From an uncultured Burkholderiales bacterium (GTDB lineage: Bacteria; Pseudomonadota; Gammaproteobacteria; Burkholderiales; Burkholderiaceae_C), in contig CALBSC010000064.1 of assembly GCA_937927685.1 (NCBI GenBank), positions 1 through 6,997 of the forward strand: 6,997 nucleotides of DNA. The letters are read 5' to 3'. Positions 4,156 through 6,997 of the stretch are shown here, in pieces. Both the position numbers and the translations under genes were made by a program. Below the pieces are notes generated by a model. It made no database searches, was not told the DNA's origin, and saw only the letters and a program-made list of their open reading frames with translations. The stretch's first letter is position 1. The number at the start of each line of letters is the position of its first letter.

Positions 4156-6366
4156 ATGAACCGATGGATGCATTCCTGCCTGGCGCGCGGCCTCTCACTC
4201 CTGCTGGGCGTGTTGCTGACGGGCACATCGTGGGCGCAGTCAGTGGTCAGCACCCCCCAAGTACGGGCCGAACTGTGGGTGCATGCACCCCAGGGGCTGT
4301 CCGCCGGTTCACCCGTCTGGCTGGGTTTGTCACTGCAACACCAACACGGGTGGCACACCTACTGGAAAAATGCCGGCGACTCCGGGCTGCCCACGCAACT
4401 GGACTGGGAATTGCCCGCAGGGGTCAACGCGGGACCGGTGGCCTGGCCATTGCCCGACAAGCTCAGCGTGGCCGACCTGACCAATTACGGCTTTGAAGGC
4501 CAAACCTTGTTGGGTGTGCCGCTCACCATCGCACCCACCTTCAAGCCAGCTTCCAGCACACTGGACATTAAGCTCAAGGCCAGTTGGCTGGTCTGCCGAC
4601 AGGAATGTATCCCGCAAGAGGGGCAATTTCGTCTCTCGGTTCCGCTGCGCAGCAGCCAGGGCGCCCATGCCGCCGAGTTCGAGGCCCTTCTCCAATCCCA
4701 GCCTCAGCGCCTTCGCAACGCAGCGCTCAAGGCCGAGATCGGGACCAACACCTTGCGCCTGCACATCAGTGGTTGGCCAGACGCCTGGCCGGGCAAAACC
4801 ATCGAATTGTTCCCTGAGTTGAATGAAGTCGTGGAGTCGGCGGCCGAACGTCACGCCCACGCCCGCCAGTCCTGGCAAGCCGGTGCATGGAGTGCCGAGT
4901 TGCCCCTGAGCAGCCTGCGCAGCAGCGAGCCGCGCAAGTTCCCGCTGTTGCTGGTGGCGACCGTGGGAGGCAAGCGCCAAGGCTTGCTGGCCGAGTTGCC
5001 CATCAGCGGTCAGTGGCCCGCGCAAACACCGCTCGCCACGCCCATGACCGCCCCCCCGGGGGCACAGCCCTCGGCGCCGAACCTGACGGGTGCTGCAGCC
5101 ACAACCCCGTCGCAGTTCTCTTCAGCCAGCGCTCTGCCCCTGGAGGACCGGGGCACCAACCTGACCTGGTGGGGCGCACTGCTGGGCGCCTTCCTGGGCG
5201 GGTTGATATTGAACCTGATGCCCTGCGTGCTGCCCGTGCTGGCCATCAAGGCACTGCACCTGGCACGACCCGACACACCCGCCCGGGTTCGTCGGCAGGA
5301 AGGCTGGGGCTATGCGGCGGGCGTGATGCTGTCCATGCTGGTCCTGGGCGGCACGGTGATAGCCCTCAAAGCGGGTGGTCAGCAACTGGGGTGGGGCTTT
5401 CAATTGCAGTCCCCGCTGGTGGTCTCCGGCCTGGCTGTGCTGTTCACACTCATCGCCCTCAACCTGTGGGGATTGTTCTCGCTGGATCGTCTGATGCCCG
5501 CGAGTCTGGGCAGTCTGGGTTCGCGTCACCGGGGCTGGGATGCTTTTCTGGCCGGTGTACTGGCCGTCGCGGTGGCCACGCCCTGCACCGCCCCCTTCAT
5601 GGGCGCCTCCCTTGGCCTGGCCCTGGGGTTGCCCGGCTGGCAAGGGCTGGGCATATTTGCCGCACTGGGCGCTGGGTTGGCATTGCCCCTGGTGCTGATC
5701 ATTCACCTGCCGGGATTGGCCCACCGGTTGCCACGCCCCGGCCCCTGGATGATCACCTTGCGTCAGGCTCTGGGCTTTCCCATGCTGGGTACGGTGGTCT
5801 GGTTGCTGTGGGTGCTGGGACTTCAAGTGGGCGTGGAAACGTCCTCAACCGTGCTGGGTCTTCTGTTGTTACTGGCGACAGCCCTGTGGGCGCTGCAACG
5901 GCCCAGCCGCCTGGCTCAAACCGCTGCGCTGGTGTTGTTACTGGCTTGGGTGGTCCTCACCGGTTGGGCCACCGCGCGTCTGCTGGAGCCCGCCCCTGCC
6001 GCAGCCACGTCTTCGCCCGACAGCGGGTGGCAGGCCTGGTCTGCCACCCGGGTGCGCGAATCCGTCCAGGCAGGCCAACCGGTTTTTGTGGACTACACCG
6101 CCGCCTGGTGCATCACCTGCCAGGTCAACAAGCGCACCACCTTGCAGCAAGCGTCTGTGCAGGATGCCTTCGCCCGTCACAGGGTGCTGCGATTACAGGC
6201 CGACTGGACCCGACAGGATGCGGCCATCTCGGCGTCTCTGGCCGAGATGGGGCGCAGTGGCGTGCCGGTGTATGTGCTGCATCGACCGGGTCAGGCCCCG
6301 TTGGTGTTGCCCGAACTGCTCAGCCCCGGCACGGTCCTGGAGGCCCTGAACACACTCAGACCCTGA
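4156..6366 (+). CDS. ScsB/DsbD-type membrane thiol:disulfide reductase
   Basis: This 736-residue inner-membrane protein carries reducing power from cytoplasmic thioredoxin to periplasmic partners by a cysteine relay. A signal peptide occupies 1-27 (hydrophobic LSLLLGVLLTG, cleavage after SWA). The large periplasmic N-terminal domain (about 28-330) has the pair Cys147/Cys151 in LVCRQECIPQ, typical of the ScsB/DsbC_N type rather than E. coli DsbD. A Pro/Ala/Thr-rich tether (about 287-325) follows. There are about eight membrane segments (near 336-356, 384-404, 420-440, 463-485, 497-517, 535-555, 563-581, 587-609), with the transport cysteines Cys357 (LMPCVLP) and Cys477 (ATPCTAP). A C-terminal periplasmic thioredoxin-like domain has the CxxC motif WCITC (Cys652, Cys655) and GVPV with Pro704 as the cis-proline. 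All three cysteine pairs are intact. It is longer than E. coli DsbD (about 565 aa) because of the N-terminal domain. The start at 4156 is chosen because it begins the signal peptide; the open frame back to 3982 lies inside the opposite gene. No ScsC, ScsD or TlpA partner is adjacent, so the substrates are unknown. Confidence 0.92.
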   Translation: MNRWMHSCLARGLSLLLGVLLTGTSWAQSVVSTPQVRAELWVHAPQGLSAGSPVWLGLSLQHQHGWHTYWKNAGDSGLPTQLDWELPAGVNAGPVAWPLPDKLSVADLTNYGFEGQTLLGVPLTIAPTFKPASSTLDIKLKASWLVCRQECIPQEGQFRLSVPLRSSQGAHAAEFEALLQSQPQRLRNAALKAEIGTNTLRLHISGWPDAWPGKTIELFPELNEVVESAAERHAHARQSWQAGAWSAELPLSSLRSSEPRKFPLLLVATVGGKRQGLLAELPISGQWPAQTPLATPMTAPPGAQPSAPNLTGAAATTPSQFSSASALPLEDRGTNLTWWGALLGAFLGGLILNLMPCVLPVLAIKALHLARPDTPARVRRQEGWGYAAGVMLSMLVLGGTVIALKAGGQQLGWGFQLQSPLVVSGLAVLFTLIALNLWGLFSLDRLMPASLGSLGSRHRGWDAFLAGVLAVAVATPCTAPFMGASLGLALGLPGWQGLGIFAALGAGLALPLVLIIHLPGLAHRLPRPGPWMITLRQALGFPMLGTVVWLLWVLGLQVGVETSSTVLGLLLLLATALWALQRPSRLAQTAALVLLLAWVVLTGWATARLLEPAPAAATSSPDSGWQAWSATRVRESVQAGQPVFVDYTAAWCITCQVNKRTTLQQASVQDAFARHRVLRLQADWTRQDAAISASLAEMGRSGVPVYVLHRPGQAPLVLPELLSPGTVLEALNTLRP

Positions 6367-6414
6367 GACCAACATCGGACACCCCCCCAAGGCCACCTCA
6401 CGCCAAGTCAGTCG

Positions 6415-6843
6415 ATGAGTACACGAGACCTGCTCCAACACAGCCAGACCATCGCGGTGGTGGGCTTGAGCCCGGATGAAAGCCGCGACAGCCATCGCAT
6501 CTCCCGCTACATGCAAGCGCAGGGTTATCGCATCATCCCGATCAACCCGCGAGCGAGCCAGATTCTGGGCGAAATCGCCTACCCGGACCTGCAGGCAGCA
6601 GCGTCTCACCATCGCATCGATCTGGTCAATTGCTTTCGCCGCTCGCAAGACATTCCCCCCATCGCCCGCGAAGCTGTCGCCGTCCATGCACGCGGCCTGT
6701 GGCTGCAATTGGGCATTGAGCACGACGAGGCCGCCGAGTGGGCCCGCGCCCATGGGCTGGACGTGGTGCAAAACTGCTGCATCAAGGTTGAGCACGCACG
6801 GCTCAACGCGCAAGGGTTACTGACGATTTCAGCGCGTTCCTGA
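6415..6843 (+). CDS. CoA-binding domain protein, YccU family
   Basis: This 142-residue soluble protein has a single Rossmann-type CoA-binding domain (CoA_binding_2), about the length of E. coli YccU (137 aa). The family marks are AVVGLSPDESRDSHRISRY (14-32, the nucleotide-binding loop and first helix), YRIIPINP (38-45), IDLVNCFRR (68-76), GLWLQLGI (94-101) and VVQNCCIKVEH (117-127). Such proteins resemble the CoA-binding part of succinyl-CoA synthetase alpha but lack the catalytic half; their physiological role is not established. It starts 48 bp after the ScsB-like gene and ends 17 bp before hemE, so it may be co-transcribed with the former. No Shine-Dalgarno sequence and no clear -10 precede its ATG, which fits translation from a longer upstream transcript. 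The 6415 start matches the family N-terminus. Confidence 0.9.
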   Translation: MSTRDLLQHSQTIAVVGLSPDESRDSHRISRYMQAQGYRIIPINPRASQILGEIAYPDLQAAASHHRIDLVNCFRRSQDIPPIAREAVAVHARGLWLQLGIEHDEAAEWARAHGLDVVQNCCIKVEHARLNAQGLLTISARS

Positions 6844-6848
6844 CCTGC

Positions 6849-6854
6849 CACAAT
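6849..6854 (+). promoter_or_regulatory. Candidate -10 element of hemE
   Basis: CACAAT, the same hexamer as before the phosphatase gene, ends 6 nt before the hemE ATG. A transcript starting 7 nt downstream of it would begin on the A of the start codon. No convincing -35 is seen in the end of the preceding gene. Confidence 0.3.
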
Positions 6855-6860
6855 AGCTGG

Positions 6861-6997
6861 ATGACTGCCTTTCCAGCCCTGCTCAACGACACGTTTCTCA
6901 AAGCCTGCTGGCGCCAAGCCACCGACCACACCCCGCTGTGGCTGATGCGTCAGGCCGGCCGTTACCTGCCCGAGTACTGCGCCACCCGCGCCCGCGC
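6861..6997 (+). CDS. hemE: Uroporphyrinogen decarboxylase, N-terminal part (cut by window end)
   Basis: The first 45 codons plus two bases are present. The translation MTAFPALLNDTFLKACWRQA, then TPLWLMRQAGRYLPEY (24-39), contains the highly conserved N-terminal motif of uroporphyrinogen III decarboxylase, including Arg30 and Arg34 of RQAGR, which help bind the substrate carboxylates. The enzyme removes four acetate carboxyl groups from uroporphyrinogen III to give coproporphyrinogen III in cytoplasmic haem and sirohaem-branch metabolism. The full protein is usually about 350-370 aa, so most of it lies beyond the right edge. The start follows the YccU-type gene by 17 bp. The reading frame is open to the end of the window and no fault is visible. 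Confidence 0.95.
   Translation, partial: MTAFPALLNDTFLKACWRQATDHTPLWLMRQAGRYLPEYCATRAR

Noticed and set aside
4119..4358. 80-residue N-terminal extension of the creatininase-family protein
   Set aside because: The Cys/Ser/Arg-rich extension is unlike the family and is antisense to the signal peptide and N-terminal domain of the divergent gene. The conserved protein starts at 4118.
5051..5062. C7G5 tract in the ScsB-like gene, considered as a phase-variable slippage site
   Set aside because: It lies in the low-complexity Pro/Ala tether, is short, and the frame is intact. There is no sign of an on/off design.
5122..5826. 234-codon antisense open frame within the ScsB-like gene
   Set aside because: The Gln/His/Gly-rich translation is the antisense shadow of hydrophobic codons, with no family resemblance.
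4887..6479. 530-codon open frame on the plus strand in another frame across the ScsB-like gene
   Set aside because: Its translation is Gly/Arg/Pro/Ala-rich with no domain. It lies over a clearly coding frame with conserved membrane and thioredoxin motifs. Long shadow frames are expected in GC-rich codon usage.

Overview
The window is a high-GC stretch of ordinary chromosome from a betaproteobacterium, most likely a member of Burkholderiales/Comamonadaceae (relatives of Rhodoferax, Hydrogenophaga or Polaromonas). This rests on the first 61 nt of 16S rRNA, which are present on the minus strand, on a Burkholderiales-type rRNA leader motif, and on the style of the proteins. The genus is not certain.

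Layout: positions 1-61 are the 5' end of a 16S rRNA gene transcribed leftwards out of the window. Positions 62 to about 550 are AT-richer and hold no protein gene. They contain the rRNA leader (boxA, two local hairpins) and tandem rRNA promoters on the minus strand. Facing right from the same spacer is uup (592-2490), an ABC-F ATPase. It is followed by a histidine-phosphatase-superfamily gene (2582-3250). A creatininase-family amidohydrolase gene (4118 down to 3309) converges on the phosphatase gene and is divergent from a large ScsB/DsbD-type membrane thiol reductase (4156-6366). After that come a small YccU-type CoA-binding protein (6415-6843) and the first 45 codons of hemE (from 6861, cut by the window end).

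The genes do not form one pathway: they cover ribosome function (rrn, uup), envelope thiol reduction (ScsB-like) and haem synthesis (hemE). I found no mobile element, CRISPR array, tRNA, phage or toxin-antitoxin gene, and no convincing new multi-gene system.

The points most worth a second look are regulatory. (1) The rRNA promoters P1 and P2 are alignable copies of each other: same 18-bp spacer and related initial transcribed sequence. (2) No start codon in the window has a recognisable Shine-Dalgarno sequence, and five of the six have a -10-like hexamer 6-9 nt upstream, which suggests leaderless or nearly leaderless mRNAs. (3) The creatininase and ScsB-like genes diverge from only 37 bp, so their promoters would have to be superimposed. 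(4) The histidine phosphatase has Ser where the second catalytic His is expected.
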